A program made the translations under genes and the position numbers. Shown in pieces: positions 7,582 to 16,554 of a stretch of 64,000 bases of DNA (position 1 is the first letter of the stretch; each line of letters begins with the position of its first letter). This DNA comes from Lachnospiraceae bacterium (GTDB lineage Bacteria; Bacillota; Clostridia; Lachnospirales; Lachnospiraceae): contig JAGBNK010000019.1 in NCBI GenBank assembly GCA_017634455.1, forward strand, positions 1-64,000. Direction: 5' to 3'. The notes under the pieces are model-generated. The model was given only the letters and a program-made list of their open reading frames with translations, did no database searches and was not told the DNA's origin.

Positions 7582-8714
7582 TATATATCACCATAATCAT
7601 CCGAATGGCTGAAATGTCCATAGTCATCTACTGTTCGCACTTCGCCATCTTTACGGATGATTCTATAGATTACATGATCCATTCCATCACTATTTTCATC
7701 GTCTATTTGCATATCAATAGATTTCTGAATCTCCTCAAAATCCTCTGGATGAACCATTCCCTGAAATGTGCCACCAGTCAACTCCATAAATTCATCTCTA
7801 GTCTCACATCCATAGATATCCAACACTTTTCTATTCAAATATAGTATCTCACGCTTGGCATCTTCACGGTAAATGAAGAATCCTCCCGGTATAACCTCAG
7901 CCATCTGCTGAATAATCGGCATAGTATATTTAGTCAAAGTAAAGTTGTCTACAAAACGCATTCGATTCACATCAACTTGTTCATTTTCCGGAACTGACAA
8001 CTGACTAGCATAATAATGCTGCTTATCCTCATACATTCTGCGATCTGCAATATCAATCAATTCTTCCATAGAAAGTTCAGGATATTCGCACTGATTCACC
8101 TTGCCAATTGAAATGGCAATTCCCTTGATATGCTTGCCCTGCCACTCCGCCAGATTACGAACCAACTCATCTCTTCTCTTTTCGAATGTCTCTGGCTCCA
8201 TGACAGCAATTACAATAAACTCATCTCCTCCAGCCCTAAAGCATCTGCCATATGCACCAAATGCTTTGACAATGCATTCAGCTGAACCAATTAAAAGCTC
8301 ATCTCCGGCAATATGTCCAAAGATATCATTTGTTTTCTTCAGACCGTTTACATCCATCATCAAAACCAGCAGTCTCTCATCAATATCACCAGCTGCAATT
8401 CTCTCATTTAACAGAGCAATATACTCGTCGTAAGCCTGTCTATTCTCCAAGTCTGTCATCTTGTCTGAGTATGCAATTTTGCGTACTTCTTCCAACTCAT
8501 GATTGATTGACAACGCGTCCCACCAATTAATCACAAGAAATGTAATTACCAGCACCAGATAAAATGCCATGGCAATAAACATCCCCGCCATCCATTTCAC
8601 ATTTTCCCTGTATAAAATGATTGTTGCCAGGCCTATTCCCAATGATAATACTGACAAAAGTAATACAAGTATCCCGTTAATAACGCCAATGCGCTTACGT
8701 TTTTTCGCTTTCAA
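7518..8714 (-). CDS. Membrane GGDEF diguanylate cyclase with C-terminal PAS
   Basis: Two transmembrane segments lie near the N-terminus (about residues 10-33 and 40-63). A GGDEF domain follows with SDKMTDLENRQAYD and an intact active-site motif RAGGDEF at about residue 160. The RxxD inhibitory site is replaced by GAYG, so product inhibition is probably absent. The last 120 residues form a PAS fold (PGGFFIYREDAKREILYLNR and following). It should make cyclic di-GMP from two GTP at the inner membrane face. The first ATG (8747) has no good ribosome site, whereas a TTG at 8714 is preceded by GGAGGAAGGACT, so I chose TTG. The 3' end overlaps the convergent HTH gene by 64 bp. Confidence 0.85.
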   Translation of the reverse strand: MKAKKRKRIGVINGILVLLLSVLSLGIGLATIILYRENVKWMAGMFIAMAFYLVLVITFLVINWWDALSINHELEEVRKIAYSDKMTDLENRQAYDEYIALLNERIAAGDIDERLLVLMMDVNGLKKTNDIFGHIAGDELLIGSAECIVKAFGAYGRCFRAGGDEFIVIAVMEPETFEKRRDELVRNLAEWQGKHIKGIAISIGKVNQCEYPELSMEELIDIADRRMYEDKQHYYASQLSVPENEQVDVNRMRFVDNFTLTKYTMPIIQQMAEVIPGGFFIYREDAKREILYLNRKVLDIYGCETRDEFMELTGGTFQGMVHPEDFEEIQKSIDMQIDDENSDGMDHVIYRIIRKDGEVRTVDDYGHFSHSDDYGDIYYVFINDISIHNCNESAVREI

Positions 8715-8813
8715 AGTCCTTCCTCCAATTTTCAGTTCAAGTCTCATAAGTTTCTTGCTCTATATTTTACAATGATAAAGGGAGAAAGACAAATATTTTT
8801 CCAATTAAATTTC

Positions 8814-8863
8814 AAAAAAAGCGATTTCAGCACTGTTACACATTTGCATCAGTCTGAAACCGC
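8814..8863 (-). terminator. Intrinsic terminator after membrane EAL gene
   Basis: On the minus strand GCGGTTTCAGACTG pairs with CAGTGCTGAAATCGC and is followed by seven T. Confidence 0.8.
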
Positions 8864-8873
8864 ATTTATCTCA

Positions 8874-10790
8874 TCAACTTTTTTCTGCGCCAATAAATTC
8901 CACAAATCTGTCCTTTGGAATAGGTTGTGAGAAATAATACCCCTGCAGAAAGTCCACGCCATAATCATTTAACATGGCAACCTGCTCCTCTGTCTCAACA
9001 CCCTCAACCAAGACTTTGCATCCTAAATCATGAATCATATTGATACTGTTCTTGAGAATAACTCTGCCACGGGATTCCTTCTCAGCGTTCCACAGTATAC
9101 TCTTATCAATCTTGATTACATCGAATTCAAGAGAGAAAATTCCATCCATATTGGAATATCCCGTACCATAATCATCCATATAGAAGGAGAATCCCTCCTG
9201 CTTAATCTTGTGAATTACCTCTGACAAAGTAGCATAGTCCTCAGCTCCAACTGACTCAGTAATCTCAAAATTTAACATGCTATGATCCAGATTATAAGAA
9301 TCCACTATGCTCATTATATGTTCAAAGAATCCTGGCCGCATACACTGAATTACTGACAAGTTCACATTAATAGATTTGATTCCTCTAAACTGTGGCACGC
9401 CGCTTTGAATAAATTTACATACTTCATGAATAACAAAATCATCTATCTCATCCACCAGACCAATCTGCTCTGTAATTGGAATAAATTCTTCTGGTGACAC
9501 ATAACCGATTGATTTGTCAGTCATACGAACAAGTGCTTCTGCGCCATATAGCTTAAAGTTCTTTAGGTCAAAAGTTGGTTGATAGTAAACCTCAAAACTA
9601 TTATTTAACACACAATTTCTAATAGTTCTCTCGATTTCAGCACGACGCATAATCCAGGCCAGCTCAGCTTTGTTCTTACCTACTCCCTCTGGAATAATAC
9701 TGTCAGCCACATAGAATGCATCATCATCAGTGCCAATGTCATCTGGCACAACAGCCTCAATAACAGCTGCATCAAGATAAAATGATGCTCCAGAGATGAA
9801 CCACTCACTTTCGAATCGCTCCTTAATCTGATTAGAAATCTGACTAATTTGCGATGCATATATTCCATTACACATGAGAACAAAAGTCTCTGTATTTGGA
9901 TGGTAAATATGATATCTCGGCACCAGTGTCTTGAGATAATCAGCACATGCAACTGCCATTACATCATCATTTGCCGAACGGGTAATTCGCTCAATGATGT
10001 GAGCATTTAATATTTTCACATAGATAAGAGGCAGCTTCTCCCGCATTACAAGAGCATTTTGTACATCCATCTGCATTGCTCTTCGATTGTAAATATTGGT
10101 ATCCGGATCCACCCTGTCGTCTTCACTTTCAACTGCAAGCATTGCTCCCATCATAGCCAGTGCTTCTGCAAATAATTCAGCTTTAATGTCAATGAAAAAC
10201 AGCTGAGCCAAAATTCCTGCCAACGCCAACATGAAGAAATATGTCAATGCAATTCTACGACGAAATGTTATGGCTCTCCAAGAAAAGAGCAACTCTCCAA
10301 TGGAAAATGCGAAATACATTCCTGCAATTGCATACAACAAATATTCCCCCCAGGCTCTGTGAAATACCAGATTGGAGTCGTAATAGAATATGTTGTTATA
10401 TAACGGATTTAGAACTGCAAATATTTCAATTAAAATAAATGGAATATTATCAATGATTTTCCTTATTGTGCTCTTTCTTCTGGCTTTTCCAGTGACACTT
10501 TGCACGTAATTAAAAAGAGACGGAGCTAAAGCCGTATGAACAAAAAAATAAGAATTCTGAAAATTTAATAATAGTTTAAATAAATCCAAGCGCTCAGCTA
10601 ACTGTGGCTCAATAATTGCACAGCCTGTTGCTGACATTGAATTCATAATAACTATGACAAGCATAGCCATAAACCACTTGTTCTGTGGTCTGTCTGTTCT
10701 TTTTTGCAGTATAGTAAATAAAAGCACTGTCACACTAATTGCCAGTGCTGCACCATAAAAAACTATGTGTAACTGATTTCTTATAATCAT
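8874..10790 (-). CDS. Membrane EAL phosphodiesterase with degenerate GGDEF domain
   Basis: Six or seven hydrophobic segments span residues 1-215. A GGDEF-like domain (about 225-360) has lost its motif: PNTETF stands where GGDEF should be. The EAL domain (about 380-630) keeps the expected catalytic residues: EALVRM, NVNLS, FEITES, MDDYGTGYSN, IKIDKS, VEGVETEEQ and LQGYYFSQP. It should hydrolyse cyclic di-GMP to pGpG. The ribosome site is AGGGAAGAT directly before ATG. A second protein of the same architecture lies at 27360-29294. The N-terminal membrane part presumably senses an extracellular or membrane signal (inference). Confidence 0.9.
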   Translation of the reverse strand: MIIRNQLHIVFYGAALAISVTVLLFTILQKRTDRPQNKWFMAMLVIVIMNSMSATGCAIIEPQLAERLDLFKLLLNFQNSYFFVHTALAPSLFNYVQSVTGKARRKSTIRKIIDNIPFILIEIFAVLNPLYNNIFYYDSNLVFHRAWGEYLLYAIAGMYFAFSIGELLFSWRAITFRRRIALTYFFMLALAGILAQLFFIDIKAELFAEALAMMGAMLAVESEDDRVDPDTNIYNRRAMQMDVQNALVMREKLPLIYVKILNAHIIERITRSANDDVMAVACADYLKTLVPRYHIYHPNTETFVLMCNGIYASQISQISNQIKERFESEWFISGASFYLDAAVIEAVVPDDIGTDDDAFYVADSIIPEGVGKNKAELAWIMRRAEIERTIRNCVLNNSFEVYYQPTFDLKNFKLYGAEALVRMTDKSIGYVSPEEFIPITEQIGLVDEIDDFVIHEVCKFIQSGVPQFRGIKSINVNLSVIQCMRPGFFEHIMSIVDSYNLDHSMLNFEITESVGAEDYATLSEVIHKIKQEGFSFYMDDYGTGYSNMDGIFSLEFDVIKIDKSILWNAEKESRGRVILKNSINMIHDLGCKVLVEGVETEEQVAMLNDYGVDFLQGYYFSQPIPKDRFVEFIGAEKS

Positions 10791-10819
10791 ATCTTCCCTA
10801 AAATTCCCATAATAATAAA

Positions 10820-10852
10820 GACTAAAGAGAGCCCCCTACTAGGAGCTCTCGC
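10820..10852 (-). terminator. Intrinsic terminator of the sigma/anti-sigma operon
   Basis: On the minus strand a GAGAGCTCC / GGGGGCTCTC hairpin is followed by TTTAGTCTTT. Confidence 0.7.
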
Positions 10853-10918
10853 TTCACGGATATTATAACACATATTGTCAACTCATAGGAATTTTTTCAT
10901 TTTGGGTTTCCGGCCGCA

Positions 10919-11803
10919 CTAGTCTATCTTGACAGGAAGGTATCCATATATATTACAAGTCTCCTGTTTTTCCTCCTCCGGTGTCAGAAATCTGCTCAAT
11001 TTATCATACTGACAGTTCCCTTCTTCATCTGTAGGGACAAATATTTTGCCCACATTTAATGTATAATGATGGGTTTCAACATTGCCATCAGTATATGTCA
11101 CTTCTATTGTCAATGTTGCATCCTTTAGCTGATTTATGTCCTCCTGAAAAGATGCCTGCAAATCCGAATTAGTGCTTTGAAGTTCATCAGGTATATACAT
11201 TCCAAAGATGACATCACTATTATAATCACCTTCATATGTATTGCCCACTGCCTCCAAATAATCAAAGCTCATGACAACGCCACCCTCCTCAGGTTCCTTG
11301 TCATATACTGCTACATAATCTGTATCTTCACCAACTTCCATTCTCTGAGCCTTGTCAAATTGACTGTCCTCCGGATATACATGAGTAACTTTATAAAGTT
11401 CACATTTATCCGTAGACAACTTGATTCTGGCAATATTTTTTCCTGAAATTGCAAAGGTCTGTGGGGTAAATCCGGCAGTACCGTATGTTATTTCGTTATA
11501 CATACTCATAACATTTCCTGAATCAACATCACCTGATAATTCTGCTGCGCGGGCTGTTATGGCAAACATATTTCCTGGCGAATTACTTGCAACATCACCA
11601 CTACCGCTCTTGGTGTTAAAAATATTGAAATTCGCCCCAGCAACAACCATAGCTAATGCCGCACATGCCACCAAGGAACCTGCCAAAAACTTTCTTATAT
11701 TCATTTTTTTCTTCCTCTTCTTTCTCCATACTTGAATTTCACTGTCATCAATTTCTGGAGCAAGGGCCTGCTTTAAGATTTGATCTAATCTCTCATCTGT
11801 CAT
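10919..11803 (-). CDS. Anti-sigma factor, single-pass membrane protein
   Basis: A short cytosolic N-terminus (about 34 residues, with WRKKRKKK before the membrane) is followed by one transmembrane helix (about 38-58, SLVACAALAMVVAGANFNIF) and a 230-residue extracytoplasmic domain. The order ECF sigma then membrane protein, with an 11-bp overlap (ATGACAGATGA), is the usual sigma/anti-sigma arrangement. It would hold the sigma factor at the membrane until an envelope signal is received. The outer domain is not a family I can name with certainty; a DUF4179-like fold is possible. Confidence 0.75.
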   Translation of the reverse strand: MTDERLDQILKQALAPEIDDSEIQVWRKKRKKKMNIRKFLAGSLVACAALAMVVAGANFNIFNTKSGSGDVASNSPGNMFAITARAAELSGDVDSGNVMSMYNEITYGTAGFTPQTFAISGKNIARIKLSTDKCELYKVTHVYPEDSQFDKAQRMEVGEDTDYVAVYDKEPEEGGVVMSFDYLEAVGNTYEGDYNSDVIFGMYIPDELQSTNSDLQASFQEDINQLKDATLTIEVTYTDGNVETHHYTLNVGKIFVPTDEEGNCQYDKLSRFLTPEEEKQETCNIYGYLPVKID

Positions 11804-12359
11804 ATCCTAACGCCTCCAATTCTTTTTTTAGTAAGCTTTTTGCTTTGTTCATACGACTCTTTACTGTTCCTATAGGAATCTGTAGCACCTGTGCGATTTC
11901 AGCCATTTGCATATTTGCTGAGTAATGCAGATACACTGGAATTCTATATTTTTCTGGCAATCCTGCAACAATCTGCTGCACAATCTGATATGTCTCTTCC
12001 TGAAGAATATATTCCTCCGGGGCACTTTCGATTTCTTGAATTGCAGCACTTCCATCGCTCACATACATTTTAGGGTTCTGCATTCTATACTCACTAGAAT
12101 CCAGACTTACCATAGGAATAATTCGATTTCGATTCGCATATTTTTTCTTCTTGTTCTTCCAAAGCAAAATTGATATGGACAAGGCATAGCTTCTTATATT
12201 CTGTTGATTGTCAACTTTGTCAAGTTTCTCTAACAGCTTGAGCATTGTATCCTGGTATAGATCATCCCCTGCGTCATTGCTGCCGCAGGTCATTCTACAG
12301 AATCTGAGAATATCCGCTCCATTGACCTTGATAAATTGCTCGAATTCATCATTGTTCAT
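11793..12359 (-). CDS. ECF-type RNA polymerase sigma factor
   Basis: At 188 residues it has the usual ECF length. Region 2 (about 8-80) includes DLYQDTMLKLLEKLDK and NIRSYALSISILLWKNKKKK. Region 4 (about 125-180) includes LPEKYRIPVYLHY and the helix-turn-helix MAEIAQVLQIPIGTVKSRMNKAKSLLKKEL. It directs RNA polymerase to its own promoter set, probably in response to envelope stress. It is translationally coupled to the anti-sigma gene downstream. The start follows GGAAGAAGGATAACTTGTA. Confidence 0.93.
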   Translation of the reverse strand: MNNDEFEQFIKVNGADILRFCRMTCGSNDAGDDLYQDTMLKLLEKLDKVDNQQNIRSYALSISILLWKNKKKKYANRNRIIPMVSLDSSEYRMQNPKMYVSDGSAAIQEIESAPEEYILQEETYQIVQQIVAGLPEKYRIPVYLHYSANMQMAEIAQVLQIPIGTVKSRMNKAKSLLKKELEALGYDR

Positions 12360-12408
12360 TACAAGTTATCCTTCTTCCTTTCCCCTATTTAGTCGACCAT
12401 AAGTTTTT

Positions 12409-12981
12409 TTGCCCTTACATATATATATTGTCACAAAGCAGGCAGATGGTTCATTTTATTTTTATTATTTCATCCGTACTTTCTCACCCATCATTCAAGC
12501 AGATACGGACATTTTAGCTAAATCCTACAATTCTATCTGTACCAATTCACTTGATATTGCTGCGGATACAGCTGCTTTGGCAGATTCTTACGATTTTGTC
12601 CGTACCTATTCACTGGTTGTTGCTGCAAATACGGCTATTTTGGCTGATTGCAATTATTTCAGCTGTACTTTTTCTTCCATCATTCAAGCAGATACGGACA
12701 TTTTAGCTAAATCCTACAATTCTATCCGCACCAATTCACTTGATATTGCTGCAAATACGGATGTTTTAGCAGATTCCTGCGATTTTATCTGTACTGATTC
12801 ACTTAATGTTGCTGTGGATACGGATATTTTGGCAGATTTCTACGATTTCGTCCGCACCAACTCACTTAATGTTGCTACAGATACGGATATTTTGGCAGAT
12901 TTCTACGATTTCGTCCGCCTCTTGCGCCACACACACCAAGCACTTATTAAGTTGTTACTATTTTATCAAAAACACTTATAA
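12409..12981 (+). CDS. Tandem-repeat ORF, possibly coding, seven 21-residue repeats
   Basis: An open frame of 190 codons contains consecutive 21-residue repeats with consensus ADTDILADSYDFVRTNSLDIA, from 12499 to 12918. The period is exactly 63 bp and only this frame stays open; minus-strand frames of the unit contain stops. Against coding: the only upstream start is a TTG with no ribosome site, there is no internal methionine, and no signal peptide or known domain. It could be a real low-expressed repeat protein or a non-coding minisatellite that happens to stay open. I do not recognise it. Confidence 0.3.
   Translation: MPLHIYIVTKQADGSFYFYYFIRTFSPIIQADTDILAKSYNSICTNSLDIAADTAALADSYDFVRTYSLVVAANTAILADCNYFSCTFSSIIQADTDILAKSYNSIRTNSLDIAANTDVLADSCDFICTDSLNVAVDTDILADFYDFVRTNSLNVATDTDILADFYDFVRLLRHTHQALIKLLLFYQKHL
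12499..12918 (+). repeat. 63-bp tandem repeat (six full copies and one partial)
   Basis: Copies begin at 12499, 12562, 12625, 12688, 12751, 12814 and 12877 (partial). Copies 1 and 4, with the ends of the units before them, are nearly identical, so a 189-bp block was duplicated. Copies 6 and 7 are also nearly identical. Recent amplification is therefore visible at two scales. Confidence 0.9.
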
Positions 12982-13050
12982 TAGTTCTTAATAATTCTAC
13001 TCGAAAACACTTATAATAGCTCTTAATAATTCTATTCAAAACGCTTATAA
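12969..13050. repeat. About 35-bp AT-rich tandem repeat, 2.5 copies
   Basis: Units beginning AAAACACTTATAATAG start at 12969, 13004 and 13038 (the third with G for A). Each unit contains a TATAAT hexamer, so the repeat may supply several -10 boxes to the metallopeptidase gene downstream. Confidence 0.8.
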
Positions 13051-13146
13051 TAGTTATTAGAATTTATAGTTATTAGAATTTATAGTTATTAGAATTTATA
13101 GTTATTAGAATTTATAGTTATTAGAATTTGTAGTTATTAGAAATTT
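13051..13146. repeat. 16-bp tandem repeat, six copies
   Basis: The unit TAGTTATTAGAATTTA is repeated head to tail from 13051; the first four copies are identical and the last two each differ slightly. There are no spacers, so this is not a CRISPR array. The block ends 27 bp before the ATG of the zinc metallopeptidase. Confidence 0.9.
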
Positions 13147-13173
13147 ATGTGACACATTCAAGGAGGTTCTTAC

Positions 13174-13872
13174 ATGTACTACGGATATTATTATGACCCA
13201 ACATATATTTTGATTATTATCGGAGCTTTAATCAGTGGACTTGCAGCAATGAATGTCAAAGCCACTTACAATAAATATAACAAGATACGAAGTTCTAGAA
13301 ATATCACATCCAACCAGGTGGCAGAACAGATTCTCCACTCAGCAGGAATATACGATGTGACAATTGAGAGAGTCAGAGGAAATCTGACAGACCACTATTC
13401 TCCAAATGAGAAAGTACTTCGCCTATCAGACTCTGTATATGGGCAAACCAGTATTGCGGCAATTGGCGTTGCGGCTCACGAATGCGGTCATGCAATTCAG
13501 CATCAGGAGAACTACGCTCCCCTTAAACTTCGCGGAGCATCAGTTCCACTTGCCAACATCGGTTCCTGGATTTCATGGCCTGTAATTATCATTGGCTTGA
13601 TAATCGGTAATACCCCATTGGCACAAGTCGGTGTATTGTTATTCACATTTGTGGTGCTCTTCCAGCTCATCACCCTTCCGGTGGAATTCGATGCCAGCAA
13701 GCGTGCACTTCGCATATTAGAAACAAGTCATATCTTAGAAGGCGAGGAACACAAAGGAGCTACAAAAGTATTGAAAGCCGCTGCCCTCACATATGTAGCA
13801 GCTCTTTTCACAACAATTTTGCAACTCCTTCGATTAGTTCTCATAGTAGGTGGCGCCCGCAGAGACGACTGA
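13174..13872 (+). CDS. Membrane zinc metallopeptidase, YugP family
   Basis: The zinc-binding motif HECGH lies at about residue 108 in VAAHECGHAIQHQ. There is an N-terminal membrane segment (about 10-27, LIIIGALISGLAAM), two hydrophobic segments after the active site (about 130-172) and one near the C-terminus (200-222). Length, 232 aa, fits the neutral zinc metallopeptidase family of Firmicutes. The start is behind AAGGAGG. It is read alone, preceded by an unusual repeat block, and converges on the ABC exporter genes. Its substrate is unknown. Confidence 0.9.
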   Translation: MYYGYYYDPTYILIIIGALISGLAAMNVKATYNKYNKIRSSRNITSNQVAEQILHSAGIYDVTIERVRGNLTDHYSPNEKVLRLSDSVYGQTSIAAIGVAAHECGHAIQHQENYAPLKLRGASVPLANIGSWISWPVIIIGLIIGNTPLAQVGVLLFTFVVLFQLITLPVEFDASKRALRILETSHILEGEEHKGATKVLKAAALTYVAALFTTILQLLRLVLIVGGARRDD

Positions 13873-13880
13873 AACCGGCT

Positions 13881-15470
13881 TTATTCTTCTGCTAGCTTCA
13901 TCACTCGCCAATAACACAAGACAGCCAACAAAGTTACCACCAAAATACACACAACAGTAATCAGCAAATGATTCACCACCAATCCAAGCAATACCATTGC
14001 CACAACCAAAATCATGGTCACAATCATATTTGGGAACAGATAAATCATCACGGCTGCGCCTTGCTTGATCACTTCAATTTCATTTTCCCAGTCCAGTCTC
14101 ATATGTCTCACACCGCATACACAGCCCCAGGTTGTGGAAAATGCGCACAGGGCGATTCCCAAAATCACATCCAATACTGTATTCAACATATTCACATGTC
14201 CCGTTATGCACAGAGATAATATGGCAAATGTCATAAATGGAACCGTCAGGTACATGTTAAATAACATTTTCCCATTGTACAGCACCTTCTTGTCTATTGG
14301 CAGACTCTGCACAATCCAATAATTCTTGCCCTCTAAGGATGGCGAACAAGCTGTTGTTGCCACCATGCCAATTAGAAAATATACGATAAATGGAATTGAC
14401 GGCGCCACCATCTGCGTTGTAACAGGAGCACCATTTGTTATAAATTTAATTATTCCATCAAAGCCTATAACCCAGGCTGCTAAGCCCAAGGCCAATGACA
14501 GCAGTTCTCCCACAGTAGCATTTACCAGATAATTACTAGACCCCAGAAGTCGTCTAAACTCCTTATAAGCAATTGACTGAACCACAGACCTGGTCTTCTG
14601 GTGAGACACTTTGTAATTACCTGAAGCCGCATGGGATTTCAGCATTGAATTAATCTTGCGGTAAGATTTGCCAATAACATATACCACAATGACAAATAAC
14701 GCCGAGCTACTACCTATTAAAAGCAACGCCCCCACGATGTTTCCATTATTTATGGCATCTGCAAACCATTTCGCAGGAATGTACACCTGCCCCATCTTCT
14801 CATTTACTGCATATATATTTTCCAGAGTCTGTCTAACCATGCCATCTGAAAAAAGTTTGTTGATTGCATAATTCAAGCCAAAAGATCCGGCTACCACAAC
14901 AAATGTCAAAACTGTTGTTATAATATTTCTCTTCTTGAAGCCAGAACTGATCTTGGCCACGCAAAAGCCAAGAAATGTAGCCACCACCATAGGTATAAGT
15001 GGGACAAATATTGTCAGCACAATCCACATAACAATGCTAATCAGGCTAAATTCTGCATAAATAATATAGCCAACCAGCATGGACAGTGACACGCTTAAAT
15101 ACCATGGTAGACATTTAATATACATATAGACAAATCTGCTGATCACCACTTCCATTTCCCCAAAGGGCAGCGACATAATCATGTCATATTCTTTGAAATT
15201 AAACAGATATCCGTTGGTTCGGAATATGGTAAATATAAATGCCAATCCACTTATGGTCATAGCGCAAATCATTGGTGCGATATCAATAAGTCCAATAGCG
15301 CCAAATCCTATACAAGACAGAAAACTATATACAATAATCATAAGATAGATAACTGTCATGCCTACCCATGCGCCTACAATCTTGCTTTTCTTTTTTCCAT
15401 CCTTCGTAGTGCGGAAAATATTTAACTGGCTAGTAGACAAAAGCATAATCTTCAAAAGTATATTATTCAT
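13881..15470 (-). CDS. ABC-2 type exporter permease
   Basis: A 529-residue integral membrane protein with about twelve hydrophobic segments and no soluble domain. The N-terminus, TTKDGKKKSKIVGAWVGMTV, is basic and cytosolic. It is the membrane partner of the ATPase immediately upstream; the two genes overlap by 8 bp (ATGAATAA), which implies coupled translation. The exported substrate is unknown; such pairs often move antibiotics, peptides or lipids. Confidence 0.85.
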   Translation of the reverse strand: MNNILLKIMLLSTSQLNIFRTTKDGKKKSKIVGAWVGMTVIYLMIIVYSFLSCIGFGAIGLIDIAPMICAMTISGLAFIFTIFRTNGYLFNFKEYDMIMSLPFGEMEVVISRFVYMYIKCLPWYLSVSLSMLVGYIIYAEFSLISIVMWIVLTIFVPLIPMVVATFLGFCVAKISSGFKKRNIITTVLTFVVVAGSFGLNYAINKLFSDGMVRQTLENIYAVNEKMGQVYIPAKWFADAINNGNIVGALLLIGSSSALFVIVVYVIGKSYRKINSMLKSHAASGNYKVSHQKTRSVVQSIAYKEFRRLLGSSNYLVNATVGELLSLALGLAAWVIGFDGIIKFITNGAPVTTQMVAPSIPFIVYFLIGMVATTACSPSLEGKNYWIVQSLPIDKKVLYNGKMLFNMYLTVPFMTFAILSLCITGHVNMLNTVLDVILGIALCAFSTTWGCVCGVRHMRLDWENEIEVIKQGAAVMIYLFPNMIVTMILVVAMVLLGLVVNHLLITVVCILVVTLLAVLCYWRVMKLAEE

Positions 15471-16191
15471 GACTAACCACCTCCAGAAATGCTTCTTCTA
15501 GAGAGTGTCCCTCCGTCAATTCTTCCATAGTTCCGGCTGCTATTATATGCCCCTTCTGGATAATGGCCACCTTATTACACAATTTCTCCGCCACATCAAG
15601 AACATGTGTTGAGAAAAATATAGCTGTACCATTCTCACACATCTCATGCATTATCTCTTTCAGGGTAAATGTTGCTTTAGGATCCAATCCCACAAAAGGC
15701 TCATCCAAAACCAAAAGCTTCGGCTCATGAATCAATGCAGATATAATAGCCAGCTTCTGCTTCATACCATGAGAATATGAATTTATTGCATCCCCAAGTG
15801 AATCTGTTATTTCAAATGCATCTGCATATTTCTTCACTCTCTCCTCACGGTCATTGGCACTTATTCCAAATACATCCGCTATGAAATTCAAATATTGAAT
15901 TCCAGTAAGATTCTCATACAAATCAGGATTATCCGGAATATAAGCCGTAACTCGCTTGCAATCCATAGGCTCATCCTTGACCGAATGCCCATTAATATAA
16001 ATATCTCCTTCTGTAAAATCCAGCACTCCCACTGCAGCACGAATTGTTGTAGATTTTCCAGCGCCATTGTGGCCTATAAAACCGTAAATGTCCCCGCTCT
16101 CCACGCACAGAGACACATCATCACATGCCTTGACCGCTCCACCATAGGACTTTGAGAAATGTCTGATTTCCAATACTTTATTCTGTTCCAT
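15463..16191 (-). CDS. ABC exporter ATP-binding protein
   Basis: A single nucleotide-binding domain of 242 residues: Walker A GHNGAGKST, Q-loop region near YIPDNPDLYENLT, signature YSHGMKQKL, Walker B LLVLDEPFVG and switch His in FFSTHVLD. This is the ABC-2 exporter type (CcmA-like). I take ATG 16191, preceded by GGGAGAGTGAAA, rather than a start eight codons upstream. Confidence 0.9.
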   Translation of the reverse strand: MEQNKVLEIRHFSKSYGGAVKACDDVSLCVESGDIYGFIGHNGAGKSTTIRAAVGVLDFTEGDIYINGHSVKDEPMDCKRVTAYIPDNPDLYENLTGIQYLNFIADVFGISANDREERVKKYADAFEITDSLGDAINSYSHGMKQKLAIISALIHEPKLLVLDEPFVGLDPKATFTLKEIMHEMCENGTAIFFSTHVLDVAEKLCNKVAIIQKGHIIAAGTMEELTEGHSLEEAFLEVVSHE

Positions 16192-16554
16192 TTTCACTCT
16201 CCCATACTTTTTCATTTTTACAATTTAATACTCACCCTTTTATGGCGTTTCAAATAATACTGTATTATTTAAAATGCCATTCTATCGTTGCCCCTATTCA
16301 TTAAAAATATTATACCCTATTTCCGCTATTTAAAATAATATTTCACATTACATCTGTATATTGTCTGATTATACCACACTCATGACTTTTTAGTTTCCAA
16401 GAGGCTTGAATATCATCTAGTTTTCGTAAATATTTGCCATAAATAGTTTCCCAAATAGTTCTACTATGGTATACTTTTCACATATAATCGTAAATTGATT
16501 AACATGGGGTATAAAAATTGATAAGGAGGATTTAAACACAAAGGAGAAGGAAAA
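16192..16554. other. Gene-free divergent region with a 39-bp palindrome
   Basis: The region separates the ABC exporter from the chemoreceptor fusion. Positions 16242-16280 form a long imperfect palindrome centred at 16261, with arms ATGGCGTTTCAAATAATAC and TATTATTTAAAATGCCAT. A related fragment, ATTTAAAATAATAT, recurs at about 16327. No T-run follows, so an operator or small repeat element is likelier than a terminator. I see no small gene. Confidence 0.5.

Noticed and set aside
12806-12991. Second open frame inside the repeat block
   Set aside because: It is a shadow of the 21-residue repeat frame and covers only the last units.
13051-13146. 16-bp repeats as a CRISPR array
   Set aside because: Units are head to tail with no unique spacers, and no cas genes are present.
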